Shown: positions 8,863 through 17,201 of the stretch, one piece after another | Layout of the letters: each line of letters begins with the position of its first letter | Numbering within the stretch: position 1 is the stretch's first letter | Origin: Burkholderiales bacterium | GTDB taxonomy: Bacteria > Pseudomonadota > Gammaproteobacteria > Burkholderiales > Burkholderiaceae_C | Length of the DNA: 59,480 bases | Assembly (NCBI GenBank): GCA_016000195.1 | Contig: JAECRO010000013.1 | Span: 1-59,480 of the forward strand | Direction of reading: 5' to 3' | Notes under the pieces: model-generated | The model's database searches: none | Seen by the model: only the letters and a program-made list of their open reading frames with translations | What the model was told of the DNA's origin: nothing | Made by a program: the position numbers and the translations under genes

Positions 8863-9894
8863 ATGAATACCTTGTCATTCTCGATTTCTCCCCGGTTTGG
8901 GCATTCAACAGGCTTTTCGCTGCTGCGCACCCTGCGCGGCAGCGCCACGGTGCTGGTAGCGGCAACGACAGTCCTGACGGGTTTTGCCAACGCCCGGGAA
9001 CTGGGCAACAGCGCGCAGCAATCCACAAAAAAAAACCAGACCGTCACGCCAGCGCCAGCCGCTGCAAGCACGGCAGCCGTGAAACCGGCGACTTCAACGG
9101 CATCGGGCCGCATCGTGCCATCCCCCATCTATGGCGTGACCATTGATGACATCAGCGGCCTGAGCAACATTACCCAGTCGCTCGGCAAACTCTCCAAAAA
9201 GCCGACCACGCGCATCGTGTTTGATGAAAACGTCGCCCCCAGCTATTACCGCGATGCCACCGTGGCCATCAACAAGGTCAGCTACGTGATGGGCGAAATC
9301 CTGGACTCCCAGTACGTGGACACCGTCACCGTGCCAGGCTACCTCGACCGGACCTCGCAATACCTGGGCGCGCTCGGCGATGTAGTGGACATCTGGGAAA
9401 TCGGCAATGAAATCAATGGTGAATGGCTTGGAAAAAATGCCGATGTGGTCGCCAAGATGAGCGGCGCCTACGACCTGGTGAAGTCCCAGAACAAGACAGC
9501 GGCGTTGACGCTGTACTACAACCAGGACTGCTGGTCAAAACCGGCCAATGAAATGTTCACCTGGGCCAATGCCAACGTGCCCTACAGCATGAAGCAGGGC
9601 CTGGACTATGTGTTCATCAGCTACTACGAAGCCGACTGCAACGGCCTCAAGCCGAACTGGCCGGTGGTGTTCCAGAAGCTGGCCACGATGTTCCCGAATT
9701 CGAAAATCGGTTTTGGCGAAGTCGGCACGGCGACCCGCACGCAAAAGGCCGACTACCTCACGCGCTACTACACCATGAAGATCAATGTGCCGAAATATGT
9801 GGGTGGCCACTTCTGGTGGTATTTCCGCCAGGACATGGTGCCATCCACCAAGCCGCTGCTGAACACCCTGAACTCGGCCATATCGGCGCCATAA
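8863..9894 (+). CDS. Secreted glycoside-hydrolase-like protein
   Basis: A 343-residue protein. A hydrophobic segment (SATVLVAATTVLTGFANA, about residues 30-47) looks like a signal peptide with a long n-region, followed by an Ala/Thr/Pro-rich linker to about residue 85. The rest has the look of a TIM-barrel retaining glycosidase: VDIWEIGNEINGEWLG contains the Asn-Glu typical of the clan A acid/base (Glu near 183), and KIGFGEVGTATR offers a nucleophile Glu near 285. Substrate and GH family cannot be fixed by eye (GH5/GH39-like). ATG 8863 was preferred over the overlapping TTG at 8860. The lectin-fold-like gene follows 190 bases downstream. Confidence 0.65.
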   Translation: MNTLSFSISPRFGHSTGFSLLRTLRGSATVLVAATTVLTGFANARELGNSAQQSTKKNQTVTPAPAAASTAAVKPATSTASGRIVPSPIYGVTIDDISGLSNITQSLGKLSKKPTTRIVFDENVAPSYYRDATVAINKVSYVMGEILDSQYVDTVTVPGYLDRTSQYLGALGDVVDIWEIGNEINGEWLGKNADVVAKMSGAYDLVKSQNKTAALTLYYNQDCWSKPANEMFTWANANVPYSMKQGLDYVFISYYEADCNGLKPNWPVVFQKLATMFPNSKIGFGEVGTATRTQKADYLTRYYTMKINVPKYVGGHFWWYFRQDMVPSTKPLLNTLNSAISAP

Positions 9895-10084
9895 ATATCT
9901 CCCGAGCCCGTTTCAACCTCACCCTGGCAGCCGGATTAAACCTGCCGTGGTGATCAACCTTGATCGCGCCGACGCTTGCGCGGTCAATCAACCCGGCACC
10001 CAACCCCACATCGATTGCGTCAGGCTCCGGGCTTCACCAGCCGGCGGCTCAAGGGGTTTGTGTGCCTTTTTTTAAGGAAACACC

Positions 10085-10813
10085 ATGGATGCAGCAACCC
10101 AGATGGAAGCGCAAAGCAAGGTCCTGTGGGTGGCGCCCGCAGCCTCGAAGTCCTTGTCGGAAACCCACGCCGCGCTCGTCACGTCCAGCACCACGTTTAC
10201 CAATGACGTGAGCTTCAAGGGAACCACCCGAACCATCAAGCAGCTCAGGCAGAACAATTCGCCCAATGCATGGGAAGTCTCGTGGCTGATCTGGAACTTC
10301 AAGGACAACACGCATTTCTACTACATCGTCCTGAAGCCGAACGGCTGGGAACTGGGCAAGGAAGACCCGGCTTATCCCGGCGCGCAGCGGTTTCTGGCCA
10401 ACGGCTCGAACATCAAGTTTCCTGTGGGTGCCTGGAACACCTTTGAGATCGCGCATAACCAGGCAACAGCCACCATGACGGTCAAAGTCAATGGCGCGGT
10501 TCTGACGACCTTCACCGACACCGAACGCCCCTATACCTCCGGCAAAGTCGGCTTTTACGCCGAGGACTCGGAAGTCGAACTCGACGGCGTGGCCGGGAAC
10601 CTCAGCGACAACTTTGAGGGCTACACGGCCCAAAGTTTTGCCGATGGCAGCAAGCTGGGCCAGTGGTCGGTGGACTTTCTGGGCTACGGCGACGGCGGCA
10701 TACGCAGCCTGGCGGGATCGACCCCCACGACGACGACGACGACTGCGCCAGTGACCGCCACCACACCTATCTCCACCACGTCGCCGTTCTCGGGAAGAAA
10801 ACGGAGCAGGTAA
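10085..10813 (+). CDS. Lectin/glucanase-fold-like protein with Thr-rich tail
   Basis: A 242-residue protein. Residues about 35-195 are rich in alternating beta-strand patterns (DVSFKGTTRTIKQLRQ, WEVSWLIWNFKD, FYYIVLKPNGWELG, GKVGFYAEDSEVELDGV) like concanavalin-fold DUF1080/LamG-type domains. A low-complexity tail has six consecutive Thr and ends in a basic GRKRSR. There is no signal peptide, which is odd beside a secreted glycosidase-like protein. The start is supported by AAGGAAA seven bases upstream. A carbohydrate-binding or calcium-binding surface role is inference. Confidence 0.6.
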   Translation: MDAATQMEAQSKVLWVAPAASKSLSETHAALVTSSTTFTNDVSFKGTTRTIKQLRQNNSPNAWEVSWLIWNFKDNTHFYYIVLKPNGWELGKEDPAYPGAQRFLANGSNIKFPVGAWNTFEIAHNQATATMTVKVNGAVLTTFTDTERPYTSGKVGFYAEDSEVELDGVAGNLSDNFEGYTAQSFADGSKLGQWSVDFLGYGDGGIRSLAGSTPTTTTTTAPVTATTPISTTSPFSGRKRSR

Positions 10814-10852
10814 GGCGCGCGCGCAGCAAAGACAGGAATGCAGCCCGCCGCG

Positions 10853-11155
10853 TCAGGGCGTGATCTCAAAATACGCATCACCCATATAGCGGTGCGGCCC
10901 AAACGCGGCGGTCATGGCGGCGGACTCCGCAGCCTGCCATTGGTCAAACACCTGCTGCTCCGCGTCGCTCAGCGTATCTGGCGCCGGTGCCTCGCCGTAA
11001 GTGGCAACGATATGCCGGTAGGCGTTGTAGACCGGAATCACCAGGCTGGCATCGCCCAGGCTGGCATCCAGCGCCTGCCGAAAGCGTTGCCCGGCCGCCT
11101 TCCTTTCATGGTCGGCGACTTCTTCAAAGGCATAGAGGGTGAGGCGGTAGCTCAT
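10853..11155 (-). CDS. Small conserved hypothetical protein, last gene of the MCE operon
   Basis: A 100-residue soluble protein (MSYRLTLYAFEEVADHERKA at the start) with no recognisable motif and no signal. Its ATG overlaps the stop of the lipoprotein gene by four bases, so it is coupled to the lipid-transport operon. The function is unknown. Confidence 0.6.
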   Translation of the reverse strand: MSYRLTLYAFEEVADHERKAAGQRFRQALDASLGDASLVIPVYNAYRHIVATYGEAPAPDTLSDAEQQVFDQWQAAESAAMTAAFGPHRYMGDAYFEITP

Positions 11156-11838
11156 GGACTTCCTTTCACATTCAAACCACTGCCCTGCGTGATGGCCATG
11201 CGCCGGCGCAGGCGCGCGGCCTCCTCAGCGTTGCCGCCCTGCTCTGCGCGCAGCGCCTGCACGCCGAGCCAGGCGAGCAGCGGACGCCGCCAGCCCTGGC
11301 TGGAAGCGGTGTCAATCGCCTGCGCAATCACCGGCGGGCTGGCGCGGCCGGTTTGCAGCAGGACGCCGGCGGCGACCAGTTGCGACAAGGGATCGGCCAT
11401 GCCCGTCAAGGCGCCTGCATCACCCGCCGCCGCAGCACGCTGGACTGGCGGCAGCAAGGGGATGCTTTCAGCCGCCACCTGGCCGCGCAGGTAATCGGCA
11501 TACGCGCGCTGGGCTTGGGTGGCATCGCCCCTGAGGCCTTCAAAACCCGCGCAGGGCTCAAACACCAGGCTGGCGACGCGGCTTGCACAGTGCAGCAGTT
11601 CGGCGGTGGCCAGCAGATCGGCGCGGCCGGTGCGCGACAGCTGGCTGCGCGCGCGTACCAGTTCGGCGGTTTCGACGCGGCTGTTGCCCTCCATGTAGGC
11701 GGCGACGGAACGCTCCATCGAGCCCTTGGCTTCGACCTGCCAGTCGGGCGGTTTCGGGCCGCTGCTGCAGGCGCCCAGCAGCAAACCGGCGACCAGCGGA
11801 ACAGCACATTTGCAAGTGGCGAGAAGCAAGGTTTTCAC
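11152..11838 (-). CDS. Lipoprotein of the MCE transport operon
   Basis: A 228-residue predicted outer membrane or periplasmic lipoprotein: VKTLLLATCKCAVPLVAGLL leads to the lipobox LLGAC, with Cys near residue 23. The remainder is helical and Ala-rich, suggesting a repeat-like helical fold. GTG was chosen as start because it overlaps the TGA of the MCE gene (GTGA) and gives a clean signal peptide; the earlier ATG would put 12 extra residues before it. Position in the operon matches the auxiliary lipoprotein that often accompanies MCE systems, although the sequence does not obviously resemble that family. Confidence 0.68.
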   Translation of the reverse strand: MKTLLLATCKCAVPLVAGLLLGACSSGPKPPDWQVEAKGSMERSVAAYMEGNSRVETAELVRARSQLSRTGRADLLATAELLHCASRVASLVFEPCAGFEGLRGDATQAQRAYADYLRGQVAAESIPLLPPVQRAAAAGDAGALTGMADPLSQLVAAGVLLQTGRASPPVIAQAIDTASSQGWRRPLLAWLGVQALRAEQGGNAEEAARLRRRMAITQGSGLNVKGSP

Positions 11839-12857
11839 GGCAGTTTCATCTCCGCATCGCGGGCAAACGGCCATTTTCGGTTGATCTCGCTGACCAGGCC
11901 TTCGACTTTTCGCAGGCTGGCTTCAACCTCGCCCCGCAAGGCACCCAGGTCGGACGTGGCGTCTTTTGCATTCGAGGTGATGGCTTGCGCATCGACCAAA
12001 ATGGCATCGACCTTTTTCAGGCTGGTGCGCGCCTCGCCCAGCATGGCATTGAGTTGCACGACGGTCGCGCGCGTCTCGGGCAGCACGCCTTTGTCGCCAA
12101 ACACCTGGGTGTCGGTCTTGGCGGCCATGCTGTCGAGTTTGGCGAGCAGGGAGTTGGTGTGGTCCAGCGTGGCGGAAAACTTTTTGGCTTCCGCTTCGCT
12201 GCCCAGCAACACCGTCAGCGCACCGCCGGGTCCGTTCAGCCGCCCGGTCAATACCTGCAGATTGGCCAGGCTGGCGCCGACCGAGCCGCTGCGGCCCGTC
12301 AGGCTGTTGAGGTTGTCGATCAATTCCTTGGCGGCGGAAATGACCCTGGGAATTTCCGCGCTGGCATCGCCCTGCAGCACGGATCGCTCGGCCCCGTCGG
12401 GCAGCGGCGGATCATTCAGCAGGCCGGTGTAGGCGCGGATATTGGGGCCGCCCACAATGCCCTTGACCAGCGTGAAGACGCTGGACGTGCGCAGCCAGTG
12501 GGCGTCCTTCTCGGCCACATCGACCAGGATGCGCGCCTTGCCGTCCTCGGCCAGTTCGATGCGCCGCACCCGGCCAATCGGGAACCCGGCAAACGTCATG
12601 TCCATGCCGACCACCACGCCTTCGGAGTCCTCGGCCGTCAGCACCAGGCGCCGGGTCGATTCAAAGGCGCCGCGCGCATACAGCACATACAGCGCCGAGC
12701 CGCACACCAGCAGCAGCATGAACAGCAGCAGCAGCCTGGCCTTGAATTCCAGGCTGGCCATGTTTTCGGACGCAACGCTGCCAGTCCCGGACGCAGGCGG
12801 CATAGGCTGACCGACAGGCGGCGGCAAAGGGGGCGGTGAACCGGAAGGTGAACTCAT
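11835..12857 (-). CDS. MCE/MlaD-type lipid-binding protein
   Basis: A 340-residue membrane-anchored periplasmic protein. A Pro-rich cytoplasmic lead (about 30 residues) precedes one transmembrane helix (LLLLFMLLLVCGSALYVL, near 43-60), and then the MCE domain (VVVGMDMTFAGFPIGRVRRI). Residues about 170-330 are helical with heptad-like spacing, as in the long MCE proteins that form a tunnel or needle. Such proteins pass phospholipids between membranes with an MlaE permease and an MlaF ATPase. It lies 18 bases downstream of the permease gene and overlaps the lipoprotein gene. Confidence 0.82.
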   Translation of the reverse strand: MSSPSGSPPPLPPPVGQPMPPASGTGSVASENMASLEFKARLLLLFMLLLVCGSALYVLYARGAFESTRRLVLTAEDSEGVVVGMDMTFAGFPIGRVRRIELAEDGKARILVDVAEKDAHWLRTSSVFTLVKGIVGGPNIRAYTGLLNDPPLPDGAERSVLQGDASAEIPRVISAAKELIDNLNSLTGRSGSVGASLANLQVLTGRLNGPGGALTVLLGSEAEAKKFSATLDHTNSLLAKLDSMAAKTDTQVFGDKGVLPETRATVVQLNAMLGEARTSLKKVDAILVDAQAITSNAKDATSDLGALRGEVEASLRKVEGLVSEINRKWPFARDAEMKLP

Positions 12858-12875
12858 GGAAGTGTTGCCTGGAAA

Positions 12876-13679
12876 TCAATAATAGTTGCCGACCAGCGAA
12901 GCCACTTCAACCAGCAGCAACACGGCGAACATGCGGACCAGGCCGCGCATTTCCGCGCTGCTGCGCACGCTGGCGCCACGCACTCCGTACAGCGCCGAGG
13001 CCATCGGAATCAGTGACACGGCGAGGCAAAAAAACACGGTTTTCAAGACAAAAATCAGCGTGACAGCCGGCGTGAACACCTGTCCGAACAGCCGCGTATA
13101 GCCCGCCACCCCTGAAACGACAAAGCCATAGACCGCGACATACGCCACCATCAGCGCCACCACGCAACTGAGCGCGGCCAGCGTGATGCCCGAAAACATG
13201 CCCGCCACCACGCGCGGCAGCACCTCGCGGCGTATCGGCTCGACGCCCTGCCGTCGCATCTCGTCGAGTTCGCCGCTGGCCTGCATGGCCGTGAGTTCCG
13301 CGCCATCGGGAATCGTGCAGCGCAGCGCCACGAACAGCGCGGCGGACAGCGGAATCAGCTCCAGCACCAGCACGCGAATAACGACTTGCAGCGCGTACTG
13401 TGACAGGCCATAACTGAGCGCAGTCACCACCACAATGCGCGTGATCACCACCGTGAGCAGCGCGCAGAGCAGCGAAAAACCCAGCAAGATGGGCGCCGTG
13501 CTCATATAGATATGCCGCCCCAGCACCAGGCGGTTTTCACGGCTGTAGCTCGATGGCGAGAGCGCCAGCACCAGGATGACGGCGCCCAGATGCACCAGTT
13601 GCCACCACTCGATGAGCCACTGCCGCGCCGCGTGTCCTGTTCGTGTCAGACGGCTGTGCCAGGTAGCGGAGGGAGTCAT
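12876..13679 (-). CDS. MlaE-family ABC permease
   Basis: A 267-residue inner membrane protein with about five hydrophobic segments and the MlaE family region LVLELIPLSAALFVALRCTI, then GELDEMRRQGVEPIRREVLP (the cytoplasmic coupling loop). It is the permease of a lipid-transporting MCE system. The start MTPSATWHS follows GGAGGG. It is the first gene of the operon here, and no ATP-binding gene follows it, unlike the usual permease-ATPase-MCE order. Confidence 0.82.
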   Translation of the reverse strand: MTPSATWHSRLTRTGHAARQWLIEWWQLVHLGAVILVLALSPSSYSRENRLVLGRHIYMSTAPILLGFSLLCALLTVVITRIVVVTALSYGLSQYALQVVIRVLVLELIPLSAALFVALRCTIPDGAELTAMQASGELDEMRRQGVEPIRREVLPRVVAGMFSGITLAALSCVVALMVAYVAVYGFVVSGVAGYTRLFGQVFTPAVTLIFVLKTVFFCLAVSLIPMASALYGVRGASVRSSAEMRGLVRMFAVLLLVEVASLVGNYY

Positions 13680-13759
13680 GCACGCATGATAACGGCGAGG
13701 CTGTTCAGTGCCCGCCGGATGCGCGGCCAAGCTTGCGATTGTTACCGCCTTTATTTGGC

Positions 13760-14932
13760 TTATCTGCCGGCCTGAGCCGGCAGCAGGCGGATGAGCTTGC
13801 CCTGGGCGCTGTCGGTCAGCACATAGAGCAGGCCGTCGGGGCCTTGCCGGACATCGCGGATGCGCTCGCCGACATCGGCCAGCAGCCTGTTTTCCCGGAC
13901 CACCTGACCGCCGTAGGGCCGGGAAAGCTCAATCCGGTCCAGACAGGAAAACTTCAGCGACCCCACGAACAGGTTGCCCTGCCAGGCCTTGCCGTAACGC
14001 TCGCTGGTCAAAAATGCCATGCCCGAGGGCGCAATGGATGGCACCCAGTAATGCAGCGGCGGCTCCATCCCGGCCTTGCGGCTCAGGCCTGCGCCGATCT
14101 TGCCGCCGCCGTAGTTCTCGCCGTAGGTGATTTCCGGCCAGCCGTAATTCGCGCCGGGCCTGGGCAGGTTGATTTCGTCGCCGCCCTGCGGCCCGTGCTC
14201 ATGCATCCAGAAGGTGCCCTCAGGCGCGAGCGTGGCGCCCTGTGCATTGCGGTGGCCGTAGCTCCAGATTTCGGGCAATGCACCGGCTTTGCCCACAAAA
14301 GGATTGTCCGGCGGCACCGAGCCGTCCTTGTAGATGCGCACAATCTTGCCCAGGTGGTTGTCGAGCTTTTGCGCGTCTTCCTTGCGCGAAAAGCGCTCGC
14401 CCAGCGTCAGGAACAGTTTGCCGTCGGGCTGGCCGTTAACGCCGGGCGCGCGGCTTTCAACAATGCGGCAGCCAAAATGGGCCGAACTGGCGACCTTGGG
14501 TTTCTGGCTGAAGATCACCTTGAGGTTTTCCAGCCGCGCACTGTCCGCGCTCAGGGTGGCACGCGCCAGCGCCGTGCTGTTGGCCTTGCCAGAGGCGGCA
14601 GGCTCTGAATAACAGAAATACAGGGTGCGGTTGCGGGCAAAGTCACTGTCCGCCACCACATCGAGCAAGCCGCCCTGTCCGCCAACCGCTATGTCAGGCA
14701 GTCCGGCAACGGCCGCAGCCGCTTTGCCATCCGCCCCGACAAGCCGCAGCCTGCCGGCCCTCTCAGTAACCAGAAAACGTCCGTCAGGCAAAAACGCCAG
14801 GGCCCACGGATTTTGCAGCCCGGACAGCAGGATTTCGGGACGGATTTCCTGCGCCTGGGCGCAAGAAAGCAGCAGGCTTGATGCCATGAAAATCACAGCC
14901 GGCAGCCAGCGCCCGCTTTGGCATGAAAGCAT
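13760..14932 (-). CDS. PQQ-type soluble aldose sugar dehydrogenase
   Basis: A 390-residue periplasmic protein with a signal peptide (LPAVIFMASSLLLSCAQA, about 10-27). The beta-propeller motifs LQNPWALAFLPDGRFLVTER, LFLTLGERFSRKEDAQKLDN, IWSYGHRNAQG and WMHEHGPQGGDEINLPRPG are those of the Asd/YliI family, which oxidises aldoses using pyrroloquinoline quinone and calcium. The catalytic His lies in the SSAHFGCRI segment. The start has AAGGAG seven bases upstream, so the long in-frame N-terminal extension is not used. Confidence 0.85.
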   Translation of the reverse strand: MLSCQSGRWLPAVIFMASSLLLSCAQAQEIRPEILLSGLQNPWALAFLPDGRFLVTERAGRLRLVGADGKAAAAVAGLPDIAVGGQGGLLDVVADSDFARNRTLYFCYSEPAASGKANSTALARATLSADSARLENLKVIFSQKPKVASSAHFGCRIVESRAPGVNGQPDGKLFLTLGERFSRKEDAQKLDNHLGKIVRIYKDGSVPPDNPFVGKAGALPEIWSYGHRNAQGATLAPEGTFWMHEHGPQGGDEINLPRPGANYGWPEITYGENYGGGKIGAGLSRKAGMEPPLHYWVPSIAPSGMAFLTSERYGKAWQGNLFVGSLKFSCLDRIELSRPYGGQVVRENRLLADVGERIRDVRQGPDGLLYVLTDSAQGKLIRLLPAQAGR

Positions 14933-15187
14933 GGTGGACTCCTTCAATCGGATGGGTGACTTTATGACGGTACTTGCGAAAAAAGTTCGTCGCGTTGCAA
15001 GAGCTGACATTTGCTGGCAACTGCTACGAAAAACTGAATCTTGCGGCATCCAGCTTGCCAAGCTTTCAAAAATGCAACACTTCTTCTTAAAAAAGCGGTC
15101 TTTTTGCATCAAATCCAGGAAAAATCAACTGCGTAAAGACGGAATCAGATACTTGTTGTTAATTGACGTAGGACCAATCCTTCAAGT

Positions 15188-15802
15188 ATGCTTGGCGCCA
15201 TGCGAATGATTCCCCCTGCTCTCATCCTGACTATTGCTGCATTTTGCACCATCACAGTTCATGCAACCCCCGTCTCTGGAGACGATATCGACAAGTTACT
15301 GGCAGATAGGGATCTTTTAACGAAAATTGACTACGTTCGTCAAAACGTCAGCCAAAGAGCCTCAGAACTGGTCGTCAACGCCATGGGCTTTCTGGGAGTT
15401 CCCTACAAATGGGGAGGAACCAATGCCGATACCGGGTTTGATTGCAGCGGTTTCGTCGTCTCCGTGTACCAGCAAAGCATTGGCTTGCTGCTGCCGCGCA
15501 AGGCCGAGCAGCAGGCGGCAGCCACTCAAAAAATAGACCAGACCGATCTGCAGCCCGGCGACCTGGTGTTTTTCAACACCATGCGGCGCACCTTCAGCCA
15601 TGTCGGCATTTATGTGGGAAATGGCAAGTTCATCCACGCGCCCAAAGCGGGCGCCGAAGTACGGGTTGAAAGCATGGGCGGCAGCTACTGGCAGCGCCGC
15701 TTTGACGGTGCCCGGCGCGTGGTGGCCAGTACGGCAGAGTCGGTGCAGGCACAGGTGACGCCGGTTGCCGCCACTTTTGGCGACGCAGCCTCGATTCGCT
15801 GA
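15188..15802 (+). CDS. NlpC/P60 (C40) cell-wall peptidase
   Basis: A 204-residue exported protein with an N-terminal signal (MIPPALILTIAAFCTITVHA, cleavage near residue 26). The C40 catalytic residues are visible: Cys in GFDCSGFVVSVYQ, His in TFSHVGIYVGNG and a third polar residue in KFIHAPKAG. Such enzymes cut murein stem peptides. The protein is single-domain with a short C-terminal tail. Starts at 15200 and 15206 are also possible. It stands alone, divergent from the sugar dehydrogenase across a 255-base AT-rich spacer likely to hold both promoters. Confidence 0.85.
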   Translation: MLGAMRMIPPALILTIAAFCTITVHATPVSGDDIDKLLADRDLLTKIDYVRQNVSQRASELVVNAMGFLGVPYKWGGTNADTGFDCSGFVVSVYQQSIGLLLPRKAEQQAAATQKIDQTDLQPGDLVFFNTMRRTFSHVGIYVGNGKFIHAPKAGAEVRVESMGGSYWQRRFDGARRVVASTAESVQAQVTPVAATFGDAASIR

Positions 15803-15834
15803 AACTTCCCTGCGGCGCCTGATTTTTAGCGCTT

Positions 15835-15885
15835 CTTTTTTGATAGCTGCTGGTGCATATGCTGTATGCGCAAAGCGGCTTTTTC
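15835..15885 (+). repeat. Dispersed repeat, copy 4
   Basis: TTGATAGCTGCTGGTGCATA is followed by TATGCGC and the tail AAAGCGGCTTTTT. It begins about 30 bases after the NlpC/P60 stop and may act as its 3' hairpin. Confidence 0.65.
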
Positions 15886-15922
15886 GCTTGTAATCGGCTC
15901 GAATTATCGAGCTGTAAAAACC

Positions 15923-15965
15923 AAAAGCGCCTCGCGCCCGTTTGACGGAGCCCGAGGCGCTTTTT
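15923..15965. terminator. Strong bidirectional terminator
   Basis: A 12-bp stem (AAAAGCGCCTCG with CGAGGCGCTTTT) has A and T runs on both flanks, so it works in both directions. It closes the NlpC/P60 unit and the lpdA relic that faces it. Confidence 0.8.
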
Positions 15966-16001
15966 CGTGAAGCCTTCAAACCGGCACTGGGCCGGCAATG
16001 T

Positions 16002-16385
16002 TTACTTCCTGGCTGGCGGCAAATCCGTGCAACTGCCGTGCGCCACTTCCGCCGCCATGCCGATGCTCTCGCCCAGCGTCGGGTGCGGGTGGATGGTCTT
16101 GCCGATGTCCACCGCATCCGCGCCCATTTCAATCGCCAGCGCAATCTCGCCGACCGTGTCGCCGCCCAAAATCCTGCCGTGGCCGTGCGCCTCTGGGGAG
16201 TCATCGAGCAACAGCTTGGTAAAGCCTTCTTCGCGGCCATTGGCGATGGCGCGGCCCGAAGCCGTCCACGGGGACAGGCCCTTTTTGACCTGGTTGCCCT
16301 GCAACTCGCCCGCAATCACTTCGGCGGCTACATGCGTCTCATGCACCACCTTGTGCGCCAGCATGGGCTGGCCGAATACGAGCAA
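16002..16385 (-). pseudogene. Truncated duplicate of the lpdA 3' end
   Basis: The 127-codon frame reproduces the C-terminus of the dihydrolipoamide dehydrogenase encoded 1.2 kb away, from [20 protein letters not shown] to [13 protein letters not shown], at high identity. It carries two in-frame deletions: about 40 residues between GELQGN and VKKGL, and about 7 residues in the [15 protein letters not shown] segment. The FAD and NAD domains and the redox disulfide are absent, so it cannot be an enzyme. Together with lpdA it forms direct repeats around the unknown gene at 16495. Confidence 0.85.
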
Positions 16386-16494
16386 TCAAAAGGATGGTTT
16401 TTTAAATCAAGCAGCATGGCCCGATAAGTGCGTAGCTTGTGGGAACCATCCATACGAGCAACTCTGCGCGAAGGTGGTGTTACCAGGACATTTC

Positions 16495-17025
16495 ATGAGC
16501 ACAATTAACGCATCCCCAGCTTTTCAGCGTCTCGAAGCCGAGGGCCGATTGTTGAAACCTGCTCTCAATGGACTTACCCATGTCCCCGGCCGTTTCGGCT
16601 TTCGCGGGGAAATTGCCCTGACCATTGAGCCGCCCGTGATGCTTGAAGCAGCCATTGCCACCGCCAGCGACACCGAGGCAACCCTGTCTTTTCTGGCCGG
16701 TTCGCTCTCGGCCTACAAACACCTTCCTGCGCTGATCGACGCGCTGGGCGCCAACATCGGGGCCGACGGCAAATATTTCATCTACGTGTCCGATCTAGAT
16801 CGCGCCTCGCGCTATCAGATCGAATTCAACGGTATTTCGTTTTACGTACTGCCGATTGACGACACCTCGGTTTACAACGAGCTGATCGACATCCTGTATC
16901 TCGACAAGAACAAGATGAAGAAGATGGATACGGCAGCCAAGGTCGATGCGATTGCCGATGGCGCGCTCAAATACACCCAAACCTACGAAATCATCAGCTT
17001 TGAGGAAGGCCTCAAACGGCTCTGA
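16495..17025 (+). CDS. Hypothetical protein inserted between lpdA copies
   Basis: A 176-residue soluble protein starting MSTINASPAFQRLEAEGRLL, with AGGA eight bases upstream. It has no signal and no membrane helix. Alternating hydrophobic patterns (KYFIYVSDLDRASRYQIEFN, ISFYVLPIDDTSVYNELIDI) suggest an alpha/beta domain. I do not recognise the family. It runs opposite to the pyruvate dehydrogenase operon and lies between the lpdA relic and intact lpdA. Confidence 0.65.
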   Translation: MSTINASPAFQRLEAEGRLLKPALNGLTHVPGRFGFRGEIALTIEPPVMLEAAIATASDTEATLSFLAGSLSAYKHLPALIDALGANIGADGKYFIYVSDLDRASRYQIEFNGISFYVLPIDDTSVYNELIDILYLDKNKMKKMDTAAKVDAIADGALKYTQTYEIISFEEGLKRL

Positions 17026-17146
17026 CTCAGCAGCACCTCTGTCGGGTTGACGACGCACGCCCCGTCGCCAATCCCGACAATTGAAGAGAAGTCCCCAATT
17101 TGAGGGGCCGCTGGGTGACTGGTGGTTTGCCTTGCAGCCTGACAGC

Positions 17147-17180
17147 AAAAAGCCCAAACCGTTGCCAGTTCGGGCTTTTT
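17147..17180. terminator. Terminator between the unknown gene and lpdA
   Basis: AAAAAGCCC and GGGCTTTTT form a 9-bp stem flanked by A and T runs. It lies between the convergent ends and would stop the aceE-aceF-bph-lpdA transcript as well as the unknown gene. Confidence 0.7.
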
Positions 17181-17201
17181 CATTGGAAATACTGCCTTGA
17201 A

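Noticed and set aside
10085..10813. Frameshifted continuation of the glycosidase-like gene
   Set aside because: The two frames are separated by 190 bases with a stop and a good ribosome-binding site before the second ATG, so they are separate genes.
16495..17025. Possible YajQ-family protein
   Set aside because: The length is similar, but the sequence lacks the YajQ beginning (PSFDIVSE type) and its conserved blocks, so it is left as unknown.
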